Positions 46,702 through 58,206 of a stretch of 64,000 nucleotides of DNA are shown here, one piece after another. The stretch's first letter is position 1, and each line of letters opens with the position of its first letter. The notes beneath the pieces are model-generated. The model did no database searches. It saw only the letters and a program-made list of their open reading frames with translations, and had not been told where the DNA came from. This stretch comes from Geodermatophilus obscurus (GTDB lineage Bacteria; Actinomycetota; Actinomycetes; Mycobacteriales; Geodermatophilaceae), in NCBI RefSeq assembly GCF_900115395.1, contig NZ_FOWE01000010.1:1-64000 (forward strand), given 5' to 3'. A program made the translations under genes and the position numbers.

Positions 46702-47097
46702 TCAGACGGGCGGCGGGGCGGCCTGGTCCGGCGGCGCGGCCGGCTCGCCGAAGACGGCACCGAGCAGTTCCCTGCGCACCTGCAGCAGGTAGAGCCAGAT
46801 CAGCAGGAAGACGCCGCCGACGAACCACATGGAGGCGTCGATCAGGCCGGTGAGGAGGAGCGGCACCTGCAGCGCGGTGCCGACCTCCAGGCCCCGCGGG
46901 CGCCGCTGGACGCCGCTGGCCAGCAGGAGGAGGGCGGCGAGCGCCAGCAGCAGGGTCAGCCGGACGCCACCGAGACCGGCCTCGGTCTGGGCGATGGCGC
47001 GCGGCACGAACAGCACCGCGATGCCCTCGAGCAGCAGGATCGCCGCGGCCGCCCCGCGCAGCGCCCGGCCCGCGCGGACCGGGTCGGGCGCCGTCAT
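46702..47097 (-). CDS. DUF4233 membrane protein (Rv2446c-like)
   Basis: 131-residue protein with four predicted TM helices ([56 protein letters not shown]) and a Pro-rich tail. It is the conserved actinobacterial gene directly after folC; ATG 47097 overlaps the folC stop (ATGA). Function unknown; in mycobacteria the equivalent gene lies between folC and ndk. Confidence 0.85.
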   Translation of the reverse strand: MTAPDPVRAGRALRGAAAAILLLEGIAVLFVPRAIAQTEAGLGGVRLTLLLALAALLLLASGVQRRPRGLEVGTALQVPLLLTGLIDASMWFVGGVFLLIWLYLLQVRRELLGAVFGEPAAPPDQAAPPPV

Positions 47098-48434
47098 GCG
47101 CGGCCGCCCAGCACGGTGCGGGCCTCGCCGGCGGTGATGACGCTGCCGGTGACCAGCACGCCGGAGCCGCCGAGGGCGTCGTCGGGGCCGGCCTCGGCCA
47201 GCTCGATCGCCTCGGTGATCGCCTCGGGCAGGCGCGGCGAGACGCTCACCCGGTCGGCGCCGAACACGTCGACGGCGAGGGCGCCCAGCTCGTCGGCCGG
47301 CATCGCGCGGGGCGAGCCGTTCTGCGTGACGACGAGCTCGGCGCAGACGCCCTCCAGCTCGTGGAGCATCCCCTCGACGTCCTTGCCGCGCACGCAACCG
47401 ACGACCCCGACGAGCCGGGTGAAGTCGAAGGACTCCCGGATCGCCTCCACCGTGGCGGCCATGCCGGCGGGGTTGTGCGCGGCGTCGACGAGCACGGTCG
47501 GGCTGGTGCGCACCCGCTCGAGCCGGCCCGGGGACCGCACGGCGGCGAACGCCGCCCGCACCGTCTCCTGCTCGACGGGCCCGGTGGCCGCGCCGGCGCC
47601 GAGGAAGGCCTCGACGGCGGCCAGCGCGGTCGCGGCGTTCTGCGCCTGGTGCGCGCCGAACAGCGGGAGGTAGAGCTCCTGGTACTCCCCGCCGAGGCCC
47701 TGCAGCCGCAGCTGCTGACCGCCGACGGCGACCCTGCGCTCAAGCACGCCGAACTCGGTGCCCTCGCGGGCGACGACGGCCTCCACCTCGACGGCGCGGC
47801 GGACCAGGGCGTCGAGCGCCGCGGGCTGCTGGTGGGCGAGGACGGCGATCGAGTCGGCCTTGACGATCCCCGCCTTCTCCCCGGCGATGGTGGCGACGTC
47901 GGGGCCGAGGTACTCGGCGTGGTCGAGCGCCACCGGCGTGACGACGGCGACCCGCGCGTCGACGACGTTGGTGGCGTCCCACGTGCCGCCCATGCCGACC
48001 TCGATGACGGCGACGTCGACCGGGGCGTCGGCGAAGGTGGCGTAGGCCATGCCGACCATGACCTCGAAGAAGCTCATCGGGTGCTCGCCGGCGGCGTCGA
48101 CCATCCGCACGTAGGGCGCGATGTCGTCGTAGGTCTCGACGAAGCGCTCGGCGCTCACCGGCTCCCCGTCGAGCACGATCCGCTCGCGCACCGACTGCAG
48201 GTGCGGGCTGGTGAACCGGCCCACGCGCAGGCCGAACCCGCGCAGCAGCTCGTCGACCATCCGCGCCGTCGTCGTCTTGCCGTTGGTGCCGGCGACCTGG
48301 ACGACGGGGTAGGCGCGGTGCGGGCTGCCGAGGAGGTCCACCAGGGCGGCGATGCGGCTCAGCGACGGCTCCAGCCGGGTCTCCGGCCAGCGGGCGAGCA
48401 GCTCGCCCTCGACGCGGGTCAGGTCGCTGCTCAT
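47094..48434 (-). CDS. folC: folylpolyglutamate synthase/dihydrofolate synthase
   Basis: Adds glutamate to folates; 446 residues of the Mur-ligase-like family. P-loop [13 protein letters not shown] at about residue 48, folate-binding [13 protein letters not shown], the [12 protein letters not shown] motif, and HNPAGM in the C-terminal domain. The ATG at 48434 is the first in frame; a divergent valS promoter lies 30 bp away. Overlaps DUF4233. Confidence 0.96.
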   Translation of the reverse strand: MSSDLTRVEGELLARWPETRLEPSLSRIAALVDLLGSPHRAYPVVQVAGTNGKTTTARMVDELLRGFGLRVGRFTSPHLQSVRERIVLDGEPVSAERFVETYDDIAPYVRMVDAAGEHPMSFFEVMVGMAYATFADAPVDVAVIEVGMGGTWDATNVVDARVAVVTPVALDHAEYLGPDVATIAGEKAGIVKADSIAVLAHQQPAALDALVRRAVEVEAVVAREGTEFGVLERRVAVGGQQLRLQGLGGEYQELYLPLFGAHQAQNAATALAAVEAFLGAGAATGPVEQETVRAAFAAVRSPGRLERVRTSPTVLVDAAHNPAGMAATVEAIRESFDFTRLVGVVGCVRGKDVEGMLHELEGVCAELVVTQNGSPRAMPADELGALAVDVFGADRVSVSPRLPEAITEAIELAEAGPDDALGGSGVLVTGSVITAGEARTVLGGRA

Positions 48435-48463
48435 CCTGTCCAGGATGCCAGCCGGGCGGTTCC

Positions 48464-48469
48464 TAGGAT
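48464..48469 (+). promoter_or_regulatory. valS -10 element, leaderless transcript likely
   Basis: TAGGAT matches the actinobacterial TANNNT -10. The ATG at 48477 begins 8 bases after its last T, which would place the transcript start at or next to the start codon. Confidence 0.5.
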
Positions 48470-48476
48470 GGAGGGC

Positions 48477-51062
48477 ATGGTCACCGACTCCGCCGCCCCG
48501 GTCAGCACCGCCCCGGGAGCCGGGGCCGGCGTACCCGAGAAGCCCACGCTCGACGGTCTCGAGGACGCCTGGGTCGCCCGCTGGGCCGAGCAGGACACCT
48601 ACGCCTTCGACCGCGCCGCCGCGCTGGCCGCGCCGCGCGAGCGGGTGTACTCGATCGACACCCCGCCGCCGACGGCCAGCGGGTCGCTGCACGTGGGGCA
48701 CGTGTTCAGCTACACCCACACCGACATCGTGGCCCGCTACCAGAGGATGCGGGGCAGGCACGTCTTCTACCCGATGGGCTGGGACGACAACGGCCTGCCC
48801 ACCGAGCGCCGGGTGCAGAACTACTACGGGGTGCGGTGCGACCCGGCCCTCCCCTACGACCCGTCGTTCGAGCCGCCGGCGAAGCCGGGCAAGGACCAGG
48901 TGCCGGTCTCGCGGCGGAACTTCGTGGAGCTGTGCGAGCGGCTGACCGAGGAGGACGAGCGCGCCTTCGAGCAGCTGTGGCGCCGCGTGGGCCTGTCGGT
49001 GGACTGGTCGAACGTCTACCGGACCATCTCGGCCACCTCGCGGGCCACCGCGCAGCGGGTGTTCCTGCACAACCTCGCCCGCGGCGAGGCCTACGCGCAG
49101 GAGGCGCCGACCCTCTGGGACGTCACCTTCCGCACCGCCGTCGCCCAGGCCGAGCTCGAGGACCGCGAGCGGCCCGGCGCCTACCACCGGATCGCGTTCG
49201 CCGGCCCCTCCGGCCCGGTGTCCATCGAGACCACCCGGCCGGAGCTGCTGCCGGCCTGCGTCGCACTGGTGGCCCACCCCGACGACGAGCGGTACCGCGA
49301 GCTGTTCGGTCAGACGGTGCGCACGCCGCTGTTCGGCGTCGAGGTGCCGGTGGTCGCCCACCGCCTGGCCGAGCCGGACAAGGGCTCGGGCATCGCGATG
49401 ATCTGCACGTTCGGCGACCTCAACGACGTCACCTGGTGGCGCGAGCTGCAGCTGCCCACCCGCGCGGTCGTCGGCTGGGACGGCCGGTTCGTGCCCGAGG
49501 CCCCCGACGGGGTGCCCGCCGAGGTCTACGCCGAGCTGGCCGGGAAGACGGCGTACAGCGCGCAGCAGCGGATCGTGGAGATGCTGCGGGAGTCCGGCGA
49601 CCTGCAGGGCGAGCCGAGGCCGATCACCCACCCGGTGAAGTTCTTCGAGAAGGGCGACCGGCCGCTGGAGATCGTCACCACGCGGCAGTGGTACATCCGC
49701 AACGGCGGGCGGGACGCCGCGCTCCGGGACGCGCTCGTCGCCCGCGGCCGGGAGATCACCTGGGTGCCCGAGCACATGCGGTACCGCTACGAGAACTGGG
49801 TCGAGGGCCTCAACGGCGACTGGCTGATCAGCCGCCAGCGGTTCTTCGGCGTCCCGTTCCCCGTCTGGTACCGCCTCGACGCCACCGGTGAGCCGGTGTA
49901 CGACGAGCCGATCCTGGCGCCGGAGTCGGCGCTGCCGGTGGACCCGTCCTCCGACGTCCCCGAGGGGTTCACCCAGGACCAGCGCGGCGTGCCCGGCGGG
50001 TTCGTCGCCGACCCCGACGTCATGGACACCTGGGCGACGTCGTCGCTGTCGCCGCTGGTGGCCTCGGGCTGGGACACCGACCCGGAGCTGTTCGCCCACG
50101 TCTTCCCGATGGACCAGCGGCCCCAGGCGCACGACATCATCCGCACCTGGCTGTTCTCGACCGTCGTCCGCTCGCACTTCGAGTTCGGTGCGGTGCCGTG
50201 GACGCACGCCACCATCTCCGGCTTCGTCGTCGACCCCGACCGCAAGAAGATGTCGAAGTCGAAGGGCAACGTCGTCACGCCCATCGACGTCCTCGAGCGC
50301 TACGGCACCGACGCCGTCCGGTGGCGGGCCGCCGGCGCCCGGCCGGGTGCGGACTCGCCGTTCGACGAGGCGCAGATGAAGGTCGGCCGGCGGCTGGCCA
50401 TGAAGATCCTCAACGTCGGCAAGTTCGTGCTGGGGCTCGGGGTCACCGCCGGGCTCGGCGGTGAGCAGGTCACCGAGCCGATGGACCTCGGGCTGCTGAG
50501 CCGGCTGGCCGGCGTCGTCGAGGAGGCGACGGCGGCGATGGAGGCCTACAACTACACCCGCGCGCTCGAGGTGACCGAGGCCTTCTTCTGGTCGTTCTGC
50601 GACGACCACGTGGAGCTGGTGAAGTCCCGCGCGTACGGGACCGGGGCGGCGGCGGAGTCGGCGCAGGCGGCGCTGGCGCTGGCGCTGTCGGTGCAGCTGC
50701 GGCTGTTCGCGCCGGTGCTGCCGTTCGTCACCGAGGAGGTCTGGTCCTGGTGGCAGGCGGGCTCGGTGCACCGCGCGCCGTGGCCGGCCGCCGCCGAGCT
50801 GCCGGCCGGGGGCGACCCGGAGGTGCTGCCCGTCGTGGCGGCCGCGCTGGCCGGGGTCCGCAAGGCCAAGTCCGACGCCAAGGTGTCCATGCGGGCCGAC
50901 GTCGAGTCCGCGACGGTGACCGCGCCCGCGGCCCAGGTGCCGCTGGTCGAGGCCGGCCGCGCCGACCTCACCGACGCCGGGCGGATCGCCTCGCTCACCG
51001 TCGTGGCCGGCGAGGGCCCGCTGTCGGTCGACGTCGTCCTGGCCCCGCCGGCCGAGGGCTGA
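48477..51062 (+). CDS. valS: valyl-tRNA synthetase
   Basis: Class I aminoacyl-tRNA synthetase of 861 residues. HIGH motif as [11 protein letters not shown], editing domain (CP1) around [24 protein letters not shown] motif [11 protein letters not shown], anticodon-binding helical domain in the last 250 residues. This is the short actinobacterial form with no long C-terminal coiled-coil arm. Start chosen at ATG 48477 (MVTDSAAP) because of the -10 just upstream; ATG 48468 is an alternative that overlaps that -10. Confidence 0.97.
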   Translation: MVTDSAAPVSTAPGAGAGVPEKPTLDGLEDAWVARWAEQDTYAFDRAAALAAPRERVYSIDTPPPTASGSLHVGHVFSYTHTDIVARYQRMRGRHVFYPMGWDDNGLPTERRVQNYYGVRCDPALPYDPSFEPPAKPGKDQVPVSRRNFVELCERLTEEDERAFEQLWRRVGLSVDWSNVYRTISATSRATAQRVFLHNLARGEAYAQEAPTLWDVTFRTAVAQAELEDRERPGAYHRIAFAGPSGPVSIETTRPELLPACVALVAHPDDERYRELFGQTVRTPLFGVEVPVVAHRLAEPDKGSGIAMICTFGDLNDVTWWRELQLPTRAVVGWDGRFVPEAPDGVPAEVYAELAGKTAYSAQQRIVEMLRESGDLQGEPRPITHPVKFFEKGDRPLEIVTTRQWYIRNGGRDAALRDALVARGREITWVPEHMRYRYENWVEGLNGDWLISRQRFFGVPFPVWYRLDATGEPVYDEPILAPESALPVDPSSDVPEGFTQDQRGVPGGFVADPDVMDTWATSSLSPLVASGWDTDPELFAHVFPMDQRPQAHDIIRTWLFSTVVRSHFEFGAVPWTHATISGFVVDPDRKKMSKSKGNVVTPIDVLERYGTDAVRWRAAGARPGADSPFDEAQMKVGRRLAMKILNVGKFVLGLGVTAGLGGEQVTEPMDLGLLSRLAGVVEEATAAMEAYNYTRALEVTEAFFWSFCDDHVELVKSRAYGTGAAAESAQAALALALSVQLRLFAPVLPFVTEEVWSWWQAGSVHRAPWPAAAELPAGGDPEVLPVVAAALAGVRKAKSDAKVSMRADVESATVTAPAAQVPLVEAGRADLTDAGRIASLTVVAGEGPLSVDVVLAPPAEG

Positions 51063-51066
51063 TCGC

Positions 51067-51099
51067 GCCCGGCCCGTCGGTGCCTCCGACGGGCCGGGC
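51067..51099 (+). terminator. valS terminator
   Basis: A perfect 14-bp stem (gcccggcccgtcgg with ccgacgggccgggc) and a 5-nt loop start 4 bp after the valS stop. Confidence 0.8.
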
Positions 51100-51162
51100 G
51101 GGCGCCGGTGCGGGATCGTTCGGGGCGGACGCCGACGCGACCACCCGGGGGGAGGACCGTCC

Positions 51163-52149
51163 GTGCCACTCGTGACGGTGCTGGCCACCGGCGGGACCAT
51201 CGCCACCCGCACCGACGCGCACGGCGTCGGCACGGCACAGGACGCCGGCGACGACCTGGTGGCCCGGCTCGACCTCCCGCCCGGCGTCCGGGTCGGCGTC
51301 GAGGACGTCCTGCGGGTGGGCAGCTACCTCATGACGCTGGAGCGGGTGCACACCCTCGCGGTCCGGGCCGCGGAGGCGCTGCGGGACCCCGCCGTCGCCG
51401 GGTTGGTCGTCACGCACGGCACGGACACGATCGAGGAGACGGCGTACTTCCTCGACCTCTTCCACCGCGACCCCCGGCCGGTCGTGGTCACCGGGGCGCA
51501 GCGGCCCGCCGACGCACCCGACGGCGACGGCCCGCGCAACCTCGGTGAGGCGGTCACGGTGGCGGCCGACGACGCGGCGCGCGACCTCGGCGTGCTCGTC
51601 TCCTTCGGCGGGCGCGTCTTCGCCGCGCGCGGGGTGCGCAAGGGCCACACGCTCGCCGCCGACACGTTCGCCGCACCCGACACCGGCGCGGTCGGGTGGG
51701 TGCACGGGGACCGGGTGGGGATCGAGGCCCGGCCCGTGCGGGGCCCCGCGCTCGACCTGGCCGCGTTCGACCCCAGCGGCGTCCGGGTCGACGTCGTCGC
51801 CTGCCATCCCGACGCGGACGCCGTCGCGCTGCACGCCCTCGTCGCCGCGGGAGCCCGCGGGATCGTGCTGCAGGCCACCGGCGCGGGGAACGCCAACCCG
51901 GCGATCGCGGCCGCGGTCGGGGAGCTGACCACCGCCGGGGTCGTCGTCGTCACCTCCACCCGGGTGCAGGCCGGCCGGGTCGCCGCGCTGTACGGCAACG
52001 GCGGCGGCGCCGACCTGCTGGCCGCCGGCGCCGTGCCCAGCGGCCTGCTCCGCCCGTCCCAGGCGCGCGTCCTGCTCGCGGCCCTGCTCGGCGTGCACCG
52101 CGACCCCGGCACCGTCCGGGCCGAGTTCCTGGCCCGCACCACCGGCTGA
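51163..52149 (+). CDS. asparaginase (type I/II family)
   Basis: Hydrolyses L-asparagine to aspartate; 328 residues. Two active-site threonine motifs: VLATGGTIA (residues 6-14) and VVTHGTDTIEETA (about residues 82-94). The C-terminal domain has GIVLQATGAGNANPAI. No signal peptide is visible, so it is probably cytoplasmic. The GTG at 51163 follows GGGGAGGAC. Monocistronic after the valS terminator. Confidence 0.94.
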   Translation: MPLVTVLATGGTIATRTDAHGVGTAQDAGDDLVARLDLPPGVRVGVEDVLRVGSYLMTLERVHTLAVRAAEALRDPAVAGLVVTHGTDTIEETAYFLDLFHRDPRPVVVTGAQRPADAPDGDGPRNLGEAVTVAADDAARDLGVLVSFGGRVFAARGVRKGHTLAADTFAAPDTGAVGWVHGDRVGIEARPVRGPALDLAAFDPSGVRVDVVACHPDADAVALHALVAAGARGIVLQATGAGNANPAIAAAVGELTTAGVVVVTSTRVQAGRVAALYGNGGGADLLAAGAVPSGLLRPSQARVLLAALLGVHRDPGTVRAEFLARTTG

Positions 52150-52185
52150 CGTCCCGTCGGCCGGCCCCAACGGAAGGGAAGTGGC

Positions 52186-53067
52186 ATGGCCAAGGAGATC
52201 CTCTGCGCCTTCGGTGTCGACGTCGACGCGGTGGCCGGGTGGCTGGGGTCCTACGGCGGCGAGGACTCGCCCGACGACATCTCGCGCGGCATGTTCGCCG
52301 GCGAGGTCGGCACCCCCCGGCTGCTCGACCTCTTCGCCCGCCACGACATGACGACGACCTGGTTCTGGCCCGGGCACTCGATCGAGACCTTCCCCGACCG
52401 GTTCCGCCGGTGCGTCGACGCCGGGCACGAGATCGGGGTGCACGGCTACAGCCACGAGAACCCGATCGCCATGAGCCGCGAGCAGGAGTCGGCCGTGCTC
52501 GACCGGTCGATCGAGCTGATCACGGAGGTGACCGACCGGCGTCCGACCGGCTACGTCGCGCCCTGGTGGGAGTTCTCGCCGGTCACCAACGAGCTGCTGC
52601 TCGAGCGGGGCATCAAGTACGACCACTCGCTGATGCACGACGACTTCACGCCCTACCGCGTCCGCGTCGGGGACAGCTGGACGAAGATCGACTACTCACA
52701 GCCGGCCGAGACCTGGATGAAGCCGCTGGTCCGGGGCGAGGAGACCGACCTGATCGAGATCCCGGCGAACTGGTACCTCGACGACCTCCCGCCGATGATG
52801 TTCATCAAGTCCAGCCCGAACAGCCACGGTTTCGTCAGCCCGCGCCACCTGGGCGAGTCCTGGCAGGACCAGTTCGACTGGGTGTACCGCGAGATGGACT
52901 ACGCGGTGGTCACCTTCACCGTCCACCCCGACGTCTCCGGCCGCCCGCAGGTGCTGCTCATGCTCGAGCGGCTGATCGAGCACGTGAACGGTCACGAGGG
53001 CGTCCGCTGGACGACGTTCGACCAGATCGCCGACGACTACGCCGCCCGGTTCCCCCGCCAGGCCTGA
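52186..53067 (+). CDS. polysaccharide deacetylase family protein (CE4-like)
   Basis: 293-residue NodB-homology protein. [11 protein letters not shown] carries the first catalytic-type aspartate region; the metal histidines are in [10 protein letters not shown], and [18 protein letters not shown] and the C-terminal [13 protein letters not shown] complete the barrel. The organisation resembles the PuuE/allantoinase and peptidoglycan-deacetylase-like subfamily without a signal peptide, so the substrate may be a small amide and not a wall polymer. The ATG 52186 follows GGAAGGGAAG. 118 bp after its stop comes an unrelated gene. Confidence 0.9.
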   Translation: MAKEILCAFGVDVDAVAGWLGSYGGEDSPDDISRGMFAGEVGTPRLLDLFARHDMTTTWFWPGHSIETFPDRFRRCVDAGHEIGVHGYSHENPIAMSREQESAVLDRSIELITEVTDRRPTGYVAPWWEFSPVTNELLLERGIKYDHSLMHDDFTPYRVRVGDSWTKIDYSQPAETWMKPLVRGEETDLIEIPANWYLDDLPPMMFIKSSPNSHGFVSPRHLGESWQDQFDWVYREMDYAVVTFTVHPDVSGRPQVLLMLERLIEHVNGHEGVRWTTFDQIADDYAARFPRQA

Positions 53068-53078
53068 CCGGGGTCCTC

Positions 53079-53867
53079 GTGTGCGGGGCCTGCGGCGTCC
53101 GGTCCGACGTCGACTGGGCGGCGCCGCTGCTGGGCTCCCTGCCCGCCCGGTCGGCCGCCGCGCGGGTCGTCCTCGCCGCGGCCGGCCGGCCGGTCGGCGT
53201 CCGGGCCGCGGCGGGGGGCTGGACCGTGCGCCGACCCACCGGCACCTGCCTGGTGGTCGGCACGCTGACGGCGCTGGTGGGCGCCGTCGGTCCCCGGGCC
53301 GACGCGGAGGTGGACCTGCCGGAGGTCCCCGGTGCCTGCCCGCCCGGGCCGGACCGCCGCCGGCCGGTGGTCCTCGTGCACGGCACCCTCCCGGGGTCGG
53401 ACGGAGTGGTGGACGCCGGCGTCCCGGGCTGGGCCGAGCGGCTCCTGGGCGACCCGGCCGCCGCGCTCGCCGTGGCCGCGCGCGGCGACCCGCGTCCCGT
53501 GCTCGATGCGCTGCTGGCCGATCCGCTGCGCCGGCACGTGCGGGTCACCGGCCTGCGGAGCGCGACGCTGCCGGGCTGGGGTGGTGTTCCCGGCCCGCTC
53601 CCCGACGTGCCGGCCGCGGTCCTCCCCACCCGGGTCCCGGCACTGGCGGCCCTGCTCGCCGTGCGGCTGTCCGGCCGCCCGTCCGGCGAGCGCACCCGGA
53701 CGCGGGTGGTCGTCGGCGGGACCGCGGTGGTCCTCGACGCGCTCGGGCCGGCGGTGCTCGGCGTCGGCACGGTGGACCCGTCCGCTCAGGCGGCGTCCTC
53801 CGCCGCCCAGGCGGGCGCCGGGCCCAGGCCCAGCCGCCAGCGCGCCGCCTCCTCCGACGGGCTGTAG
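53079..53867 (+). CDS. hypothetical protein with N-terminal CxxC
   Basis: 262 residues, not recognised. It begins VCGACGVRSDVDW, so a CxxC pair sits at residues 2-5, followed by an Ala/Val/Arg-rich domain with TGTCLVVGTLTALVGAVGP and VVLVHGTLPGSDGVVDAGVPGWAERLL. The protein has no signal peptide or TM segment. The GTG at 53079 is the only early start in frame. It begins 12 bp after the deacetylase stop (likely cotranscribed) and its last 82 bp overlap the convergent DUF2236 gene. A helper of the deacetylase is possible but unsupported. Confidence 0.6.
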   Translation: MCGACGVRSDVDWAAPLLGSLPARSAAARVVLAAAGRPVGVRAAAGGWTVRRPTGTCLVVGTLTALVGAVGPRADAEVDLPEVPGACPPGPDRRRPVVLVHGTLPGSDGVVDAGVPGWAERLLGDPAAALAVAARGDPRPVLDALLADPLRRHVRVTGLRSATLPGWGGVPGPLPDVPAAVLPTRVPALAALLAVRLSGRPSGERTRTRVVVGGTAVVLDALGPAVLGVGTVDPSAQAASSAAQAGAGPRPSRQRAASSDGL

Positions 53868-54712
53868 GAGCCCAGCACCACCTGCAGGCCGCGCAGCTGG
53901 GCGCGGGTGACGGCGAGCTGCGCGGCACCGCCGCGGCCGCGGCCGGGCACCCCCGCGCACCCGGCCAGCGTGGGCGAGACCAGGTGCGCCGCGGCGCCGG
54001 ACAGGCCGCGGTAGAACACGCGCTCCGGCGGGCTCAGCCCGGGCGGGGCGGCGAGGAAGGAGCGCAGCGAGTCGGGGACGGGCGCGAGCTCGCCGCGGTA
54101 GGCCGCCAGCGCCTCGGCCAGCTCGGCGGCGTTCCCCGGGAGGTCGGTGGCGCCGAGCTCCCGCGCGGTGCGGGCCCACTCCCCCACGTAGACGTCGGGC
54201 CAGCGGCGGCCGTACCGGGCGGTGAGGTCGCGGCCCACCCCCTGCTGCGCGGCGAGGAACGCGTCGGTGAAGGCCAGGTGCACCCAGCGCAGGAGGACGG
54301 GGTCGGACGCGGAGTAGGCCTGGCCGCGCACCCGGCCGCGGACGGTCCGGTGCATGCCGCGGACCCGGGCGGCCTCCCGCTCGGCGAGCTCCGCGGAGCC
54401 GAACGTGCTCACCACCAGCCAGCGGGCGGTGCCGGCCAGCCGCTTCCACGGGTCCTCGCGGTAGGCGGAGTGGCGCTCGACGCCGGCCAGCGCGAGCGGG
54501 TGGGCGGCCTGGCCGAGCAGGGCCGCGACCCCGCCGACGAGGGTGGACAGGTCGCCGTGCACGCGCCAGACGACGCCGTCGGGCTCGAACCAGCCCGGTC
54601 CCGTGCCGACCTGCGCGATGTCGCGGACCCAGTCCGGGGCGCCGGTCGGGTCGCCGGAGACCCGGGCGCGGAACGCCGCCCGCGCCGCGTCGGGCAGGGC
54701 GGTGAGGAGGCG
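53786..54712 (-). CDS. DUF2236/MpaB-family oxygenase-like protein
   Basis: 308 residues of the oxygenase MpaB/rubber-oxygenase-like family. The core [55 protein letters not shown] and [14 protein letters not shown] has the conserved His/Arg/Glu positions thought to bind haem in latex-clearing relatives. The start is uncertain: GTG 54712 gives the usual family length; GTG 54835 is also in frame but lies within a REP-like repeat. 3' end overlaps the plus-strand unknown gene. Confidence 0.8.
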   Translation of the reverse strand, partial: RLLTALPDAARAAFRARVSGDPTGAPDWVRDIAQVGTGPGWFEPDGVVWRVHGDLSTLVGGVAALLGQAAHPLALAGVERHSAYREDPWKRLAGTARWLVVSTFGSAELAEREAARVRGMHRTVRGRVRGQAYSASDPVLLRWVHLAFTDAFLAAQQGVGRDLTARYGRRWPDVYVGEWARTARELGATDLPGNAAELAEALAAYRGELAPVPDSLRSFLAAPPGLSPPERVFYRGLSGAAAHLVSPTLAGCAGVPGRGRGGAAQLAVTRAQLRGLQVVLGSYSPSEEAARWRLGLGPAPAWAAEDAA

Positions 54713-54786
54713 CACCCCGCCGAGGGTGCCACCCCAGCGGATCGTGCGCCGCCTTTCGACGGTGGCCGGCCCGCTCGGGTCGGTGG

Positions 54787-54836
54787 TGTGCGGTTGCGGC
54801 GCGTTCCCGATGCCCGGTGCGCCACGACCGCGCACC
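54787..54836 (+). repeat. REP-like hairpin, copy 1
   Basis: A 50-nt element whose ends (TGTGCGGTTGCGGCGC and GCGCCACGACCGCGCACC) form an imperfect inverted repeat. It matches the element at 55844-55893 at 46 of 50 positions, in the same orientation. Confidence 0.8.
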
Positions 54837-54918
54837 GCTCGGCTCCACAGCCGGCCGGGTCCTCCACAGAGCGGCGGCGGGCTCCTCCCGGCGCCGGCCG
54901 GGCCGTGAGCGTGGCCGG

Positions 54919-55843
54919 GTGACCCGCGACCTGCGCCCGCTCCTCGGCCCGTACGGCGTCGTCCGCGCCTCCGACCTGGCCGGCCGGGTCGACCGGCACA
55001 CCCTCACCCGGCACGTCGCCGGCGGACGGCTGCTGCGCCCGCACCGCGGCGTCGTCGCGGCCCCGGAGTGCTGGGACGACTGGCGGACGCGCGCTCTGGC
55101 GGGGGTCCTCGCCACGGGCGGTGTCGTGAGCCACGGGACCGCCCTGGCCGTGTGGCGGGTCCTCGAGGACGACGGCGGTCCGGTGCACGTGTCCGTCCCC
55201 GCCGGCCGACGCGCCGTCGCCGGCGACGGGGCTCGTCGTCCACCGCGTGCGGGACCTCGACGCGGACCGGCTCGGCCCCTTCCCGGTCACTCCACTCCCC
55301 CGCGCACTCATCGACGGCTGGGGCTGGGCGTGCGGCGCGCACGGCTCGCGACGGGAGGTCGACCGGCTGCGCGGCACGGTGATCGGGACGCTCCGGGACC
55401 GGCGGGTGCGGGTGGCGCACCTGCTCGACGCGGTGGCGCGGCGGCCGGCGCTGCCCGGGCGCCGGTCGCTGGAGCACCTGTTGCGGCTGGTGGATCAGGG
55501 GTGCCAGAGCGAGCTGGAGATCTGGGGCGTGCGGCACGTCCTGGCCGGGCGGGGCATGCCGCGCTTCGTGCAGCAGCACCCGGTGGTCCTGGCGGGTGGG
55601 CGGACGGTCCACCTCGACGCCGCCGTGCCCGAGCTGAAGGTGGCCGTCGAGCTGGACGGCGCCGCGTTCCACGGCAGCGCCGACGATCGCGAGCGGGACA
55701 CCCGGCGCGACGTCGCCCTGGCGGCGCTGGGATGGGTGGTGCTGCGCTTCAGCCACCGACGGCTGACACGGGAACCGGAGGCCTGCCGGGAGGAGATCCT
55801 GCGCGTCTGCCGTACCCGGGCGGCGGTCCTCGGCGGCAGGTGA
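54919..55843 (+). pseudogene. AbiEi-like/DUF559 domain protein, frameshifted
   Basis: About 307 residues when repaired. The N-terminal part from GTG 54919 ([18 protein letters not shown]...[15 protein letters not shown]) is a winged-helix domain like type IV toxin-antitoxin AbiEi antitoxins. The C-terminal part ([20 protein letters not shown]...[13 protein letters not shown]) is a DUF559/Vsr-like PD-(D/E)xK endonuclease-like domain. The two are in different frames: a run of four G at 55228-55231 appears one base too long (GACGGGGCTC where GACGGGCTC would give D-G-L-V-V-H). Flanked directly by two REP-like repeats. A lone antitoxin-like protein; no AbiEii partner is nearby. Confidence 0.85.
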
Positions 55844-55893
55844 TGTGCGGCTGCGGCGCGTTCCCGGTGCCCGATGCGCCACGACCGCACACC
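55844..55893 (+). repeat. REP-like hairpin, copy 2
   Basis: Begins on the base after the DUF559 stop codon. Same 50-nt element as at 54787, differing at 4 positions; the differences lie in the stem and inner loop. Confidence 0.8.
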
Positions 55894-55920
55894 ACGTCGC
55901 TCACCGGCCCTGCGACGCGG

Positions 55921-55955
55921 ACGAGCCCGCCCCCGGTGACCGGGGACGGGCTCGT
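55921..55955. terminator. bidirectional terminator, DUF559 pseudogene and clpX
   Basis: 9-bp outer stem (acgagcccg with cgggctcgt) extended by an inner CCCCGG/CCGGGG pairing, between the convergent genes. Confidence 0.75.
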
Positions 55956-55970
55956 CGGTGGAGCTCAGCG

Positions 55971-57245
<1,275 letters not shown>

Positions 57246-57553
57246 CTGCTGACCTCCACCTCGGGGGATGCAGGCCCTGGGGGGAGCGGACCTGCGGATG
57301 ATGTGTCACTGATGTGCCCGTGCTCGGTCCCGCTGGTGGCGGGGGCCGCGAGGACGGTCCTCCCGGCGCTGCCGGCCGGGGATCGGGCGCTCGCCGACCG
57401 TACCCGCCACCACCGACGCCGCGGGGCTCCGACGCCCCGGTGCGCCGGGGGCGCCCGACTCGCTCGTCACTCCCGGCACTGCCCCCCGAACGGTACGGGT
57501 TACGACCGCGACACGCGCGGCTTCATTCCCGTGCCGCCCGGGGGACGTGGGGG
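57246..57553. other. clpP2-clpX intergenic region, no gene seen
   Basis: 308 bp that must hold the clpX promoter. It contains a small perfect palindrome GAGGACGGTCCTC and a GC-rich hairpin (around 57358-57384), but no ClgR-type motif or convincing -10/-35 that I can point to. Confidence 0.5.
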
Positions 57554-58186
57554 TCATGCCGTGGGCAGTGCGTTGAGCTTCCGGCTCTGGATGACCTGGT
57601 CGACGATGCCGTACTCCTTGGCCTCGTTCGCCGTCAGGATCTTGTCGCGGTCGATGTCGGAGCGGACCTGCTCGGCCGTCCGGCCGGTGTGCCGCGCCAG
57701 GATCTCCTCCATCTGCTTGCGCACCCGCTCGATCTCGGCGGCGTGGATCTCCAGGTCCGACACCTGACCGCCGGCCTCACCGGAGGGCTGGTGGATCAGC
57801 ACCCGGGAGTACGGGAGCGCCAGGCGCTTGCCCGGCGTCCCGGCCGCGAGCAGGACGGCCGCGGCCGAGGCCGCCTGACCCATGCACACGGTCTGGATGT
57901 CGGGCCGGACGAACATCATCGTGTCGTAGATGGCCATCAGCGACGTGAACGAGCCACCGGGCGAGTTGATGTAGATCGTGATGTCGCGGTCGGGGTCGGC
58001 CGACTCCAGCGTGATCAGCTGGGCCATCACGTCGTTGGCCGAGGCGTCGTCGATCTGCACCCCGAGGAAGATGATCCTCTCCTCGAAGAGCTTGTTGTAG
58101 GGGTTGCTCTCCTTCATGCCGTAGCTCGTCCGCTCCACGAAGGAGGGGAGGATGTAGCGGCTGGAGGGCAGCTGGAAGTCACTCAT
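57554..58186 (-). CDS. clpP2: ATP-dependent Clp protease proteolytic subunit ClpP2
   Basis: Serine peptidase of 210 residues. Catalytic serine in [11 protein letters not shown], histidine in [12 protein letters not shown], and aspartate in the [11 protein letters not shown] region. [17 protein letters not shown] is the strand/helix that forms the oxyanion side. In actinobacteria ClpP1 and ClpP2 form a mixed 14-mer and ClpX docks on ClpP2. ATG 58186; 20 bp after clpP1. Confidence 0.95.
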   Translation of the reverse strand: MSDFQLPSSRYILPSFVERTSYGMKESNPYNKLFEERIIFLGVQIDDASANDVMAQLITLESADPDRDITIYINSPGGSFTSLMAIYDTMMFVRPDIQTVCMGQAASAAAVLLAAGTPGKRLALPYSRVLIHQPSGEAGGQVSDLEIHAAEIERVRKQMEEILARHTGRTAEQVRSDIDRDKILTANEAKEYGIVDQVIQSRKLNALPTA

Positions 58187-58206
58187 CGCGGTCAGTCCTC
58201 GCCTGT

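Noticed and set aside
48435-48476. T-box riboswitch upstream of valS
   Set aside because: Only about 40 bp separate folC and valS, too short for a T-box; the -10 lies 8 bases before the start codon.
54713-54835. Upstream GTG start for the DUF2236 gene
   Set aside because: It lies within a REP-like repeat shared with a non-coding site, and the extra 41 residues are not family-like; kept only as an alternative.
57246-57553. ClgR operator upstream of clpX
   Set aside because: No sequence close to the reported ClgR inverted repeat could be found by eye in either clp intergenic region.
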